NCBI RefSeq assembly: GCF_014651935.1
Contig: NZ_BMXV01000001.1
Span: forward strand, 124,001 to 188,000
Reading direction: 5' to 3'
DNA length: 64,000 nucleotides
DNA from: Marinobacter zhanjiangensis
GTDB taxonomy: Bacteria; Pseudomonadota; Gammaproteobacteria; Pseudomonadales; Oleiphilaceae
Under the pieces are notes generated by a model. The model had not been told where the DNA came from and searched no databases. It saw only the letters and a list, made by a program, of their open reading frames with translations. Position numbers and translations under genes: made by a program. Shown here one piece after another: positions 55,840 through 64,000 of this stretch. How positions within the stretch are numbered: the stretch's first letter is position 1; every line of letters begins with the position of its first letter.

Positions 55840-56682
55840 ATGTTTTACCCCATACGATCTGGTTTTCTGCTCACAGCAGCCTCTGCGGTACTTTTACTGA
55901 CAGCCTGTGCCTCCGACCAACAGGCTCAAGAACAAGTGAATACTGCAGATAAAGCTCTTGGTCGTGAAGAGCCTGAGTGGAGCACTCCATTCTGGGAGCG
56001 TGGCGACTCCAGCGCCGATGAACGCTCTCAGTCAGTATCGTCATCTTCTGTCCAAGCCACACCAGCTAGCGGCCAGCTCCGCACTAACCTCGCTATCGTA
56101 GGCGCCTCTGATTACCTCTACCGCGAACTGGACAACGCTGCTGCAGACTATGGTTTCCGACTGATCCCCCGGGCCGAACTGCGGGACGCCCTGGTCAACA
56201 CCCCGGCCTGTGACGACACAACCTCGGCGGACTGCGCCGAAGCCCTGGCCGCCTACCCCGGCTCACGTCTTGTGGTCACCGTTGAGGACGGATCGTCCGT
56301 GACGATTCTGGATGCCGCCAGCGGCGCCCGCTGGGGCACGACAGAGCTGACCTCCGGTAAGCAGGGTGAGGAATTGCTGGAGCTGGCTTCACAACGGGCC
56401 GATATCGCCCCCTGGGCCATGAAAGCCTTCCGCGCCGACGACGGCCGCCTGTACCTTTCAGCAGGCCGTGCCAACGGTCTGGAAGCGGGCGATGAACTGG
56501 CCATTCACGAGCCGGGCACCCTGGTTCGCTCCCCGAACGGCCAGCCCATCACCTGGCGCAAGGGTGAGCGCGTAGGTACCCTGCGTATCGGCGAACTGTT
56601 CGGCAGTGACCTGGCATCGCTGGTGCCGGTAGACGGGCAGCGCCCGACCCCTGAGCACGATCTGATTCTGGTCAAGGACTGA
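55840..56682 (+). CDS. Lipoprotein of unknown function
   Basis: This is a 280-residue protein with a lipobox LLTACAS (Cys near residue 24), a Ser/Gln-rich linker and two soluble parts. The first (about 85-165) resembles a periplasmic nucleotide-free alpha/beta domain with VVTVEDGSSVTI. The second (about 195-275) has LYLSAGRANGLEAGDELAIHE, a flagellar FlgT-like or general secretion-associated beta module. The FlgT likeness is weak and only suggested. ATG 55840 is chosen because it starts the lipoprotein signal; a start at 55816 falls inside the terminator. Confidence 0.72.
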   Translation: MFYPIRSGFLLTAASAVLLLTACASDQQAQEQVNTADKALGREEPEWSTPFWERGDSSADERSQSVSSSSVQATPASGQLRTNLAIVGASDYLYRELDNAAADYGFRLIPRAELRDALVNTPACDDTTSADCAEALAAYPGSRLVVTVEDGSSVTILDAASGARWGTTELTSGKQGEELLELASQRADIAPWAMKAFRADDGRLYLSAGRANGLEAGDELAIHEPGTLVRSPNGQPITWRKGERVGTLRIGELFGSDLASLVPVDGQRPTPEHDLILVKD

Positions 56683-56735
56683 TTTTGCCGGGATAGCGTC
56701 ACAGATCCAGAACGGCAGTTTGAAGTTTTACGTTT

Positions 56736-56765
56736 GGGCGACTGGTAAGTCGCCCTCACTATTTC
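56736..56765 (+). terminator. Terminator-like hairpin after lipoprotein gene
   Basis: GGGCGACT-GGTA-AGTCGCCC (56736-56755) is a perfect 8-bp stem. The following bases (TCACTATTTC) form a moderate T-run. Confidence 0.65.
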
Positions 56766-56815
56766 TCAGGCAGTCTATCGATTACAGGACCAGTAAAGGC
56801 AAAGGACGTTGCCCC

Positions 56816-57052
56816 TTGAAGACCACCAAATACTTCGACTCCATGCGAAAAAGACCAGACCGAGCTGCCATACACATGGACTGGGTCGCTGAAACCGTTC
56901 GTAAACCACAATACACTGAACGTCAGGAGGATGGTCGTATCCGGTTATGGCGAGCCATACCGCAGGCGCAGAGTCGCTATTTACGTGTTATTCTTCTTGA
57001 AGATGGCGAAACAGTGCACAACGCCTTTTTTGATCGGAGGTTCCGGCCGTGA
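56816..57052 (+). CDS. DUF4258 family protein, putative toxin-like partner
   Basis: This is a 78-residue small basic protein of the DUF4258 type. It has KTTKYFDSMRKRPDRAAIH, then VRKPQYTERQEDGRIRLW, and ends YLRVILLEDGETVHNAFFD. It probably starts at TTG 56816, which has AAGGAC upstream and restores the typical family N-terminus; the ATG at 56843 would cut it. It overlaps the next gene by 4 nt (GTGA). Pairing with a DUF2283 protein is common and recalls a toxin-antitoxin module. No toxicity has been assigned. Confidence 0.72.
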   Translation: MKTTKYFDSMRKRPDRAAIHMDWVAETVRKPQYTERQEDGRIRLWRAIPQAQSRYLRVILLEDGETVHNAFFDRRFRP

Positions 57053-57246
57053 AAATCAAGTATTTTCAGGATTCAGACACCCTGTATATTGAGCTTCGGG
57101 TAACGGATATATTCGAGACCCGTGACCTGGACGAAAACACTACCATAGATGTCGATCAGGAAGGGCAGATCTGCGCCATCACGTTTGAGCATGCCAGCAA
57201 GCGCACCGACATTCCTGACTTTTCCTACGAGCAGGTAGCGGCCTGA
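57049..57246 (+). CDS. DUF2283 family protein
   Basis: This is a 65-residue protein with the DUF2283 signature: KIKYFQDSDTLYIEL, then ETRDLDENTTIDVDQEGQI and ITFEHASKR. It starts at GTG 57049 overlapping the DUF4258 stop, so translation is coupled. These two are usually found together in small mobile gene pairs. The function is not established. Confidence 0.82.
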   Translation: MKIKYFQDSDTLYIELRVTDIFETRDLDENTTIDVDQEGQICAITFEHASKRTDIPDFSYEQVAA

Positions 57247-57252
57247 CCCCGG

Positions 57253-58389
57253 CTATGCCGCGATCTCCCGCCACAGCCGTTTCCGGTGCCACTCGGCATT
57301 CCCCAATTGCAGCTCGATGGACGTCAGCCGCTTGAAGTAGTGGCCAATATCCAATTCGTCAGTCATGCCAATACCGCCGTGTAGCTGCACAGCCTGTTGA
57401 CCCACGTAGCGGGCGGCGGGGCCCAGCCGGGCCTTGAGTTTTGAGGCCAGGATGGCCTGTTGAGGTGCTTCAGCTTCAAGCCACCGGCTCGCGGTCTGGG
57501 CCAGCAGGTTGGCGAGGCTGGTGGTTTCGATGTACATGTCGGCCATGCGGTGTTGGAGTACCTGAAATTCCGCCAGCGCCACACCAAACTGCTTGCGGGT
57601 CCGGGTATAGGCGACGGTTTTCCTAACCAGGGTTTCCATGATGCCCACCGCTTCCGACGCCAGCATCAGCAGGCTCTCGCTGCTGGCCTGCAAGATCAGG
57701 GCCGCAGCGCCTCCAGCCCCGGTCAGCTGCTGGGTTTTGCTGACCGACACGCCATTGAAGGTGATGTTTGCCCCCTGGTGGCCGTCCATCATCGGGTATC
57801 CGGTGACCTCTACACCCGGAGCATCCAGCGCCAGCAGGAACAGATCGATACCTTGTTCATCTGTATAGCCACCAGCACTGCGGGCGGACACCAGCACATG
57901 GCCGGCTGTCAGGCTATGCATGACGGCGATTTTTTCACCACTCAAACGGTAGCCCGTGCCATCCGGTTCCGCCTTGAGGGCCACGGCAAGCGGGTTGCCC
58001 CGGCTGCCCGGCTCCTCACTGGCAAACACCACCTGACGCTCGCCACTGAGAATGCCATCCAGCAGTTCTGCGACCTCACCTTTATAGTTGGCAGGGGAAA
58101 GCAGACGCGCGGCGGTGATGACACTCAGGTAGGGTTCGGTGACCATACCCCTGCCAAACACCTTCATGACGCCGAGGGTATCGGTTATATCACCCCCGAG
58201 ACCGCCCTGCTCTTCCGGAAACGGAATCGACAGCCAGCCCATCTCGGCGAAGGTGTGCCAGTGGTCAGGAGACTGGCCGTGATGCTCCTTCAGGTTATGC
58301 TTGCGGTCATCGAAGGTGTACTCCCCCTGGACAAAGCGATTGACGCTGTCTTCCAGCATGGAGCGGGTTTCCTGGTTCAGGGTACTCAT
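57253..58389 (-). CDS. Acyl-CoA dehydrogenase
   Basis: This is a 378-residue FAD-dependent acyl-CoA dehydrogenase. The N-terminal helical domain has MGWLSIPFPEEQGGLGG, a FAD-contact beta domain follows (FASEEPGSRGNPLAV), and the C-terminal helices have RKQFGVALAEFQVLQHRMAD and GGIGMTDELDIG. The exact catalytic Glu position is not obvious. It is 11 bp downstream of another acyl-CoA dehydrogenase gene in the same operon. Such pairs often form heteromeric enzymes in sterol and branched-chain catabolism; that is inference here. Confidence 0.9.
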   Translation of the reverse strand: MSTLNQETRSMLEDSVNRFVQGEYTFDDRKHNLKEHHGQSPDHWHTFAEMGWLSIPFPEEQGGLGGDITDTLGVMKVFGRGMVTEPYLSVITAARLLSPANYKGEVAELLDGILSGERQVVFASEEPGSRGNPLAVALKAEPDGTGYRLSGEKIAVMHSLTAGHVLVSARSAGGYTDEQGIDLFLLALDAPGVEVTGYPMMDGHQGANITFNGVSVSKTQQLTGAGGAAALILQASSESLLMLASEAVGIMETLVRKTVAYTRTRKQFGVALAEFQVLQHRMADMYIETTSLANLLAQTASRWLEAEAPQQAILASKLKARLGPAARYVGQQAVQLHGGIGMTDELDIGHYFKRLTSIELQLGNAEWHRKRLWREIAA

Positions 58390-58400
58390 GGTCCGTCTCC

Positions 58401-59612
58401 TTACCGCAGCAGGCTCTTGGCGATGATATTGCGCTGGATTTCGTTACTGCCGCCAAAGATGGAGGCGGCCCGGTTGTTCAGGTACTTCGGCATCAGGGTG
58501 AGTGCATCCTCGTCACCGATAGGCTCAACGCCGCTGCCCACCGTCAGGGCGGCCAATTGCAGCGCCAGTGACGGGGAGCCCGCTACGTCAATGGCAAGTT
58601 CGGTGATGCGCTGGATGGCTTCCATGGACGTAACCTTGATCATGGAGCTCATGGGGCCGGACTGGGGCGAGCCTTTCTCCATGCTCGCGAAGACTTCCTC
58701 GGTGGCCTCCAGGGTGTCCACTTCCAGGGCCAGCCGTATGTACCGGTCCTGGAACACCGGATCATCCGCCAGCATGCCGCCGAACCCGTCGCCGGTCCGC
58801 CCCGCCAGACGGCGGATCAGGTCCAGCTCATGGCGAAAGGTGGTGGCAAAGGAGGTGCCCCCGCCCCGCTCGTGCTCGAGCAGGTACTTGGCTACGGACC
58901 AGCCATCGTTCTCCTCCCCCAGACAGCAGTCCAGGGGCACCCGCACGTCGGTGAAAAACACGTCACACTGCTCCGGCACACCGTCCAGCCCGATGATGGG
59001 GCGGATATCGATTCCCGGGTCGCTCAGGTCCTCGATCAGGAAGAAGCTGATCCCCTGCTGGGGTTTGCCGGCGCCCCCGCCGGTACGTACCAGCAGGAAC
59101 ATACGATTGGCGTGGTGGGCGTAAGTGGTCCAGGTCTTGGAGCCATTGATGACATAATGGTCACCGTCCCGGTCGGCCCGACATTTGAGAGAAGCCAGAT
59201 CGGAGCCGGCGTTGGGCTCGGAATAGCCCTGGGCCCAGAAATCCTCACCAGCGAGGATGCCCGGCAGGTGCTTCTTCTTCTGCGCTTCGGTTCCGTAATG
59301 GATGATCGCCGGCCCCACCATGGCAATACTCTGGGGCAGTAGCAGCGGTACACCGGCGCGACGGCATTCTTCCTCGAAGATCAATTGCCGGGGCACATCC
59401 CAGCCGGTACCGCCGTACTCCTCGGGCCAGCGGATGGCAGACCAGCCCTGGCCATGCAGGATACGGTGCCACTTCATCACCTGGTCAAAGGGCGGAAAGA
59501 AACTGGTGGTCTTGCGGCCGGCTTCCAGGATTTCCTCGTCGGCGTTCTGTTCGATGAAATCGCGGACCTGTTGGCGGAAGCGGGAGAGTTCGGCTGATTC
59601 CTGGGTGGACAT
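58401..59612 (-). CDS. Acyl-CoA dehydrogenase
   Basis: This is a 403-residue acyl-CoA dehydrogenase. It has WPEEYGGTGWDVP, the FAD block WAQGYSEPNAGSDLA followed by KTWTTYAHHAN, and a C-terminal IFGGSNEIQRNIIAKSLL that closes the active site. ATG 59612 was chosen because GAGG stands 6 nt upstream. It heads a two-gene unit with the next acyl-CoA dehydrogenase. Repeat copy 5 lies just upstream. Confidence 0.92.
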   Translation of the reverse strand: MSTQESAELSRFRQQVRDFIEQNADEEILEAGRKTTSFFPPFDQVMKWHRILHGQGWSAIRWPEEYGGTGWDVPRQLIFEEECRRAGVPLLLPQSIAMVGPAIIHYGTEAQKKKHLPGILAGEDFWAQGYSEPNAGSDLASLKCRADRDGDHYVINGSKTWTTYAHHANRMFLLVRTGGGAGKPQQGISFFLIEDLSDPGIDIRPIIGLDGVPEQCDVFFTDVRVPLDCCLGEENDGWSVAKYLLEHERGGGTSFATTFRHELDLIRRLAGRTGDGFGGMLADDPVFQDRYIRLALEVDTLEATEEVFASMEKGSPQSGPMSSMIKVTSMEAIQRITELAIDVAGSPSLALQLAALTVGSGVEPIGDEDALTLMPKYLNNRAASIFGGSNEIQRNIIAKSLLR

Positions 59613-59669
59613 GGGAGCCTCGGGGATCATTACCAGTGGATCAGGGGGCTTGATTCGCCTCCTCTTTAT

Positions 59670-59768
59670 CCCCTCTCCCCTGGCGGAAGAGGGTTAGGGA
59701 GAGGGGGGAAAGGCGAACTCCGGAGTTGGAGTCGCCCCTTCACCCAGCCCCTCTCCCGACTAGGGGAC
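59670..59768. repeat. Two-palindrome intergenic repeat, copy 5 (diverged)
   Basis: CCCCTCTCCCCTGGCGGAAGAGGG (about 59670-59693) and CCCCTCTCCCGACTAGGGG (to 59768) flank GGGAGAGGGGGG and CCCCTTCACCC. More mismatches than the other copies. Lies between minus-strand genes. Confidence 0.7.
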
Positions 59769-59800
59769 AGGTGAGCACTGCGGCGAAAGCCTGGTGGCAA

Positions 59801-60949
59801 TCAGAGTGCGTAGCTGCTCACATCGACTTTGGAATAGAGCTCGTTCCAATAGATGTCTGTGAGGGCCTCGGCACTGTCCACGTCGCGAACCAGTTCAGCC
59901 CACTTGGCCAGTAGTTCACGGAACTGCTCAACCTTTTGATCGGCATTATTGACGCCATGGCGTTCGGTATAGTTATCCGCTATCCGGGGAATGTCGGACT
60001 TGATAAAACTGTTAGTCACGTCAACCAGTTCGGCGGTTGGCTCATGAACAGTGATGTCCCGGCCCTCGGCTGCCGCCACTTCCCTTGCCGCACCCACATG
60101 ATAGTCCATGCTGACGCGGGCCGCGCCCGCAGCGGATGCGCGCAGGACGTTCTTGCGCTGTTCCTCGCTCAGGCCCATCCAGACATCACGGTTGATGTTA
60201 TTGAAGGCGGTGGCACCATAGACACCACCCGGTACTCCCGGAGTTATGTCGGTGACCACCTCTTTGATCTTGAAAATATCCATATCAATGGCTGATGAAA
60301 TGGTGCAATCGAGAACGCCCTGGTTCAAAGCTTCGTACTGGTCGCTCACCGACATGGTCACCGGGGAACCGCCGACATGCTCCACCCAGCGTGCCCAGTG
60401 GGGGCCGGACGTCCTGATGCGTTTGCCTTCCAGCTGCTCCATACTGGCCACCGGCTCGTTGCACTGAAGCATGTAGTTGTCACTGGCCGAGGCACTGGTG
60501 AAAACCTGGTTCTGTGCGGAGAACTCGTTCACACACTCATCACAGTAGTTGAACACAAAATCCGCCATGGCCCCCATGAAGGCGAGCCCGGCGGTGCTGT
60601 CCTGCACATTGTCCAGCTGGACAAGCATGCTCAGCTCAGCCGCCAGGTTGGAAACCGCAAACTCCTTCGGATAGTAGGACATCAGCACAAAGCCCGAATC
60701 CGCCATGCCGTCCCGGATACCCGGCGAGGTTTCCGAGAAGCTGAGCAGGGAGCTGGCATAGACCTTGGCGTCCATGTCACCGTTGGAATATTCTTCCAGG
60801 GCGCTGGCAAAAGCCTCGGCGCCATTGGCCCCGATGGTGTTGGGCGGATAGCCGGTGGCATGGCTGAGGGTTTCCGCCATCGCCGTACCTGACAACATCA
60901 GGCCGGCCGCAGCCACAGTAACCAGGCTGTTGCGAGTGAATAGGTTCAT
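59801..60949 (-). CDS. TRAP-type substrate-binding protein (DctP family)
   Basis: This is a 382-residue periplasmic binding protein with a signal peptide (ending near TAMAET). The DctP fold includes LEGKRIRTSGPHWARW in the middle, carrying the conserved Arg that contacts a carboxylate, and late Asn/aromatic residues. It should capture an organic acid for a tripartite transporter. No DctQ or DctM membrane genes are in the window, so it is an orphan or they lie elsewhere. GGAGG precedes ATG 60949. The nearby CoA ligase fits import of a carboxylic acid. Confidence 0.87.
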   Translation of the reverse strand: MNLFTRNSLVTVAAAGLMLSGTAMAETLSHATGYPPNTIGANGAEAFASALEEYSNGDMDAKVYASSLLSFSETSPGIRDGMADSGFVLMSYYPKEFAVSNLAAELSMLVQLDNVQDSTAGLAFMGAMADFVFNYCDECVNEFSAQNQVFTSASASDNYMLQCNEPVASMEQLEGKRIRTSGPHWARWVEHVGGSPVTMSVSDQYEALNQGVLDCTISSAIDMDIFKIKEVVTDITPGVPGGVYGATAFNNINRDVWMGLSEEQRKNVLRASAAGAARVSMDYHVGAAREVAAAEGRDITVHEPTAELVDVTNSFIKSDIPRIADNYTERHGVNNADQKVEQFRELLAKWAELVRDVDSAEALTDIYWNELYSKVDVSSYAL

Positions 60950-61083
60950 CGTGCTTACCTCCGTTTCGATGGTCTCCAGCGGAGACCGATCGGTTCATTG
61001 TTCTTGTTGATGATGATTGCCAGTGTCCACTCTAGGATGAGTGCCTGGACATGCCATCGTCGGTTGCGACGAATTGACCAGGA

Positions 61084-62637
61084 TCAGCCGATGTTCCGCC
61101 CCCGGCCCTTCCAGTGCGATTCCTTCAGTTTGAATTTCAGCAGTTTACCGGCGCCGGACATGGGCAGCTCGTCCCGCACCTCGTAGCTGCCGGGGCACTT
61201 GTAGCCGGCTATGTGCGCCTTGCAGAAGGCGGTGATGTCCGCTTCGTCCAGCTCCTCACCGTCCCTGAGGACCACCGCCGCATGAACCCGCTCGCCCCAC
61301 TTGTCGTCCGGCACACCGATCACGGCGCACTGGGCCACCTGCGGATACTGCAGCAGGACATCCTCCACCTCGACGGAGTAGACGTTCTCGCCGCCGGTGA
61401 CGATCATGTCCTTGATGCGATCCACCAGGAACACATAACCGTCGTCAGCCATGTAGCCGGCGTCGCCGGTGTGCATCCAGCCGTCGCGAATGGCCTCCGC
61501 GGTCTGCTGCTCCTTGTTCCAGTAGCCCTGCATGACCATCGGTCCCCGGGCGCAGATTTCCCCGACCTGGCCCCGGGGCACTTCGTTATCCATGGGGTCG
61601 ACAATGCGGATCTCGGCAATATGGGTGGGGTTACCGGCCGACATCAGCTTGTCATGCTGTGCCGGATCGGCATGCACTTCCGGCAGCAGCATGGTCACGG
61701 TGGGAGACAACTCGGTCATGCCGTACATCTGCAGGAAGTCGGCATTCGGCAGTTTGGCCATGGCCCGCTTAAGCAGCGTGCTGTCCATGGGCGAGGCCCC
61801 ATAGATCAGACAGCGCAGGGAGCTGGTGTCGTACTGGTCGAATTCCGGGTGGTCCAGCACCGCCCGCAACATGGTGGGCACCAGGAAGGTTTCCAGCACC
61901 GTTTCCCGTTCAATGGCTTCGATGACGGGCAACGGTTCGAACCTCGGCAGAATCACGTGGGTGCCACCACGGATGGCCAGCTGTAAGATCAGGCCAATGC
62001 CCGCGACATGAAAGAACGGCGCCGAGTGAAGGCCCACGACACGTTCCCGGCGACAGGCGGGAATCACCGTGCTCAGGGCGCTGAGATACAGGTTGCCGTG
62101 ACTGAGCATGACGCCTTTGGGCTTACCGGTGGTACCGCCGGTGTAAAGAATGCCGGCCAGGTCCTTGTCACCCCGGCCCGCATCGGGCACGGGAGCGGCC
62201 CCGTCCATCAGTGAACGCAGATCTTCCGCGCCCTCCGGCGTTTGCTGATCCCCCATGTAGACGATGGTGGTCAGAACGGACGACTTTTCCCGGATTTTCG
62301 CCACCATCGGGGCAAACTCGTCGTCCACGAACAGAATGCGGGTGTCGCAGTCATCCAGGGAATAGGCGATCTCCGGAGCGCTCCAGCGGATATTGACGGT
62401 ATTGAACACACCACCACCCCACAAGGCGGCGAAAACGGTTTCCATATAGCGGTCGGAGTTCAGGCCCAGAATGCCCACACGGTCGCCTTCGCCCATACCC
62501 AGGCTCTGCAGCACTCCGGCCACACTGGCTACCCGATCGGTGAGCTGGGCCCAGGTCTGACGCCGGTCACCAAATACCACCGCTTCGTCATCGGGGTATT
62601 CGCGCACGGCCTTGTGGAGGAATTGGGTCAGGTACAT
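61084..62637 (-). CDS. Acyl-CoA synthetase (AMP-forming)
   Basis: This is a 517-residue adenylating enzyme. It has the P-loop ILYTGGTTGKPKGVM, MYGMTELSP, TGDAGYMADDGYVF and the C-terminal catalytic Lys in GAGKLLKFKLKE. It activates a carboxylic acid with ATP and CoA. Length fits medium- and long-chain acyl-CoA ligases; the substrate is not determined. It would supply acyl-CoA to the three dehydrogenases around it. Confidence 0.92.
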   Translation of the reverse strand: MYLTQFLHKAVREYPDDEAVVFGDRRQTWAQLTDRVASVAGVLQSLGMGEGDRVGILGLNSDRYMETVFAALWGGGVFNTVNIRWSAPEIAYSLDDCDTRILFVDDEFAPMVAKIREKSSVLTTIVYMGDQQTPEGAEDLRSLMDGAAPVPDAGRGDKDLAGILYTGGTTGKPKGVMLSHGNLYLSALSTVIPACRRERVVGLHSAPFFHVAGIGLILQLAIRGGTHVILPRFEPLPVIEAIERETVLETFLVPTMLRAVLDHPEFDQYDTSSLRCLIYGASPMDSTLLKRAMAKLPNADFLQMYGMTELSPTVTMLLPEVHADPAQHDKLMSAGNPTHIAEIRIVDPMDNEVPRGQVGEICARGPMVMQGYWNKEQQTAEAIRDGWMHTGDAGYMADDGYVFLVDRIKDMIVTGGENVYSVEVEDVLLQYPQVAQCAVIGVPDDKWGERVHAAVVLRDGEELDEADITAFCKAHIAGYKCPGSYEVRDELPMSGAGKLLKFKLKESHWKGRGRNIG

Positions 62638-62732
62638 GGAAGTCTCTCTTGTGGTTATGGTCTTGAATGTCTGGCGCCATTATGTGAACGACGCCGGCGC
62701 ACCAGCGTCGTCGATAGCGACGAAATTCAGGG

Positions 62733-64000
62733 TTATGCCTCTTTCCACTTGTTCGGGCCCAGGTAACCGAACAGGAAGGCCCCCACTTTACGCTTCTGGA
62801 TTTCCTCCGACCCCTCGGTAATCCGGTAGCGGCGGTGGTGCCGGTAGATATGCTCGAAGGGCTTGTGGCGGGAATAACCGATGCCACCATGTACCTGCAT
62901 GGCCTGGTCCGCCGCCTCGCAGCACAGCCGGTTGGCCCAGTAGTTACACATGGCCACCTTGTCGGAAAGCTGGTTGGCCACTTCCGGCTTGGACATCTGG
63001 TCCATCTGCCACGCGGTCTTGCGGATTAGCAGGCGCAGCATTTCCACCTGAGTGGCCAGTTCCACCATGGGGAACTGGATGCCCTGATTACGGGCCAGTT
63101 CCTGCCCGAACGGCTTTCGCTTACGGGCGTAGTCGACGCTCTCGCGGATGCAAAAATCGGCAGCCCCAAGACTGGACGCGGCCTGTCGAATGCGATTCTC
63201 GTGTACGAAGTGCTGGGCAATGGCCAGGCCACCGCCCAATGGACCGAAAATCGCGGAATCCGGCACCCAGACATCAGTAAAACTGACCCTGGGATGGTCT
63301 GTGGGCATGTTGAAAGTCCACAGGTATTCCTCCACCTTCACGCCCGGTGTTTCGGAAGGCACGATCAGGGCGGTGATCCCTTTGGCATCACCGTCGTTGC
63401 CACTGGTACGCACGAAAGTGACGCAGTGGGTGGCGGTATGCATGCCGGTGGTCCACATTTTCTCGCCGTTGATCAGCCAGCCATCAACCCCATCCCGTTG
63501 TTCGGGCACAGCCCGGGTTTCCATATGGGTGGCGTCGGAGCCATGGTCCGGTTCGGTAAGACCGAAGGCCAGCTGGTATTCCTCGTTGAGCATATTGTCC
63601 ACGAACTCGGCGTACTGCTCGCGGGTGCCGAAGTCCCTCAGCAACAGGACAAAGGGGTTATTGGCAACGATGGAGTGCTCATTCTGCAGGTCGTTGTGCA
63701 GGCCCAGCCCCTTGGCAGCGAAATGCTCACGGATTACGGTCATGGCCAGATTGGAGCCGTCCTTGCCACCGAATTCCGCAGGCAGCGGGAAGCGCAGATG
63801 ACCCGCTTCATCGGCGATGCGGCGGGTTTCCTTGAGCAGGTCCTCCCATTCCTTGCGCGGCAGGCCACCGCCCTCAAAGTCGGTGCGGGCCCACTCCCGG
63901 CGATGGTCGAAGAAACGGATGTTGTCATCCTTTTCTTCCAGGGGCTTGATCTTCTTTTCAATAAACTCATCGAGCTTGGCCAGATACTCGGTCAGCTCCC
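62733..64000 (-). CDS. Acyl-CoA dehydrogenase, 5' end outside window
   Basis: The frame continues through the right edge without a stop or start, so the first residues are missing; what is seen is about 422 residues. It has the FAD block AFGLTEPDHGSDATH, KMWTTGMHTATH, RKRKPFGQELARNQ and a C-terminal HGGIGYSRHKPFEHIYRHHR. This is the large acyl-CoA dehydrogenase type (ACAD10/11-like in tail). It is the third acyl-CoA dehydrogenase of the region and is followed by the CoA synthetase gene 95 bp downstream. Confidence 0.92.
   Translation of the reverse strand, partial: ELTEYLAKLDEFIEKKIKPLEEKDDNIRFFDHRREWARTDFEGGGLPRKEWEDLLKETRRIADEAGHLRFPLPAEFGGKDGSNLAMTVIREHFAAKGLGLHNDLQNEHSIVANNPFVLLLRDFGTREQYAEFVDNMLNEEYQLAFGLTEPDHGSDATHMETRAVPEQRDGVDGWLINGEKMWTTGMHTATHCVTFVRTSGNDGDAKGITALIVPSETPGVKVEEYLWTFNMPTDHPRVSFTDVWVPDSAIFGPLGGGLAIAQHFVHENRIRQAASSLGAADFCIRESVDYARKRKPFGQELARNQGIQFPMVELATQVEMLRLLIRKTAWQMDQMSKPEVANQLSDKVAMCNYWANRLCCEAADQAMQVHGGIGYSRHKPFEHIYRHHRRYRITEGSEEIQKRKVGAFLFGYLGPNKWKEA

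Overview
The window looks like a chromosomal segment of a marine, halotolerant gammaproteobacterium. The closest overall match I can name from memory is the Marinobacter type. The basis is the high-GC coding style, the pairing of a fused glucosylglycerol-phosphate synthase/phosphatase with a GH13 phosphorylase, abundant acyl-CoA and aldehyde metabolism, DUF1329 proteins, and several chemotaxis and c-di-GMP proteins. Both ends cut genes: a sensor histidine kinase on the left and an acyl-CoA dehydrogenase on the right. No rRNA, tRNA, CRISPR array, intact insertion sequence or prophage was seen.

Layout. 0-9 kb: a sortase-system-like histidine kinase, a DUF815 ATPase overlapping a spermidine-synthase-like methyltransferase, a chemotaxis receptor with an unusual C-terminal domain, glyoxalase I, an exported aldo/keto reductase and two small membrane proteins. 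9-14.6 kb: a glycerophosphodiesterase, a YkoF-like small protein, a sucrose/glucosylglycerol-phosphorylase-like enzyme and a HAD-GT20 fusion, together a plausible compatible-solute (glucosylglycerol) module. 14.8-22.5 kb: an MFS-PlsC fusion, a DUF1853 protein, an RND efflux pump pair with a palindromic operator, and a DUF1622 protein. 22.5-24.0 kb: a toxin-antitoxin patch with one intact Phd/ParE pair and two decayed antitoxin relics. 24.0-29.9 kb: a vitamin B12 uptake operon (btuB-btuF-btuC-btuD order of transcription) behind a cobalamin riboswitch, with a cobD-like gene upstream that has lost its PLP lysine.

30-44.3 kb: a cNMP/CBS/DUF294 protein with a DnaQ-like exonuclease, an exported MsrAB, an NADH:quinone-reductase-like flavoprotein with an SMP-30 protein, a lipoprotein carboxylesterase, a DUF1329 gene with a broken paralogue fragment beside it, an sCache chemotaxis receptor, a 7TM-PAS-GGDEF diguanylate cyclase and a TetR regulator. 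44.5-64 kb: a catabolic region read mostly on the minus strand, with SDR, hotdog thioesterase, aldehyde dehydrogenase, zinc alcohol dehydrogenase, thiolase, FadB-like multifunctional enzyme, IclR regulator, three acyl-CoA dehydrogenases, a DctP-type binding protein and an acyl-CoA synthetase. It is interrupted by a plus-strand porin, a lipoprotein and a DUF4258/DUF2283 pair. The catabolic genes cover import, CoA activation, dehydrogenation, hydration/oxidation and thiolysis of a carboxylic acid, and oxidation of an alcohol through an aldehyde. The substrate cannot be read from sequence.

Five copies of a two-palindrome intergenic repeat (about 100-135 bp each) sit in gaps between consecutive minus-strand genes. 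Two other long inverted repeats lie at 44.35-44.44 kb and 48.62-48.75 kb. I did not find a clearly new defence or biosynthetic system. The most notable oddities are the lysine-less CobD, the repeat family, the receptor with a C-terminal sensor-like domain and the toxin-antitoxin patch.
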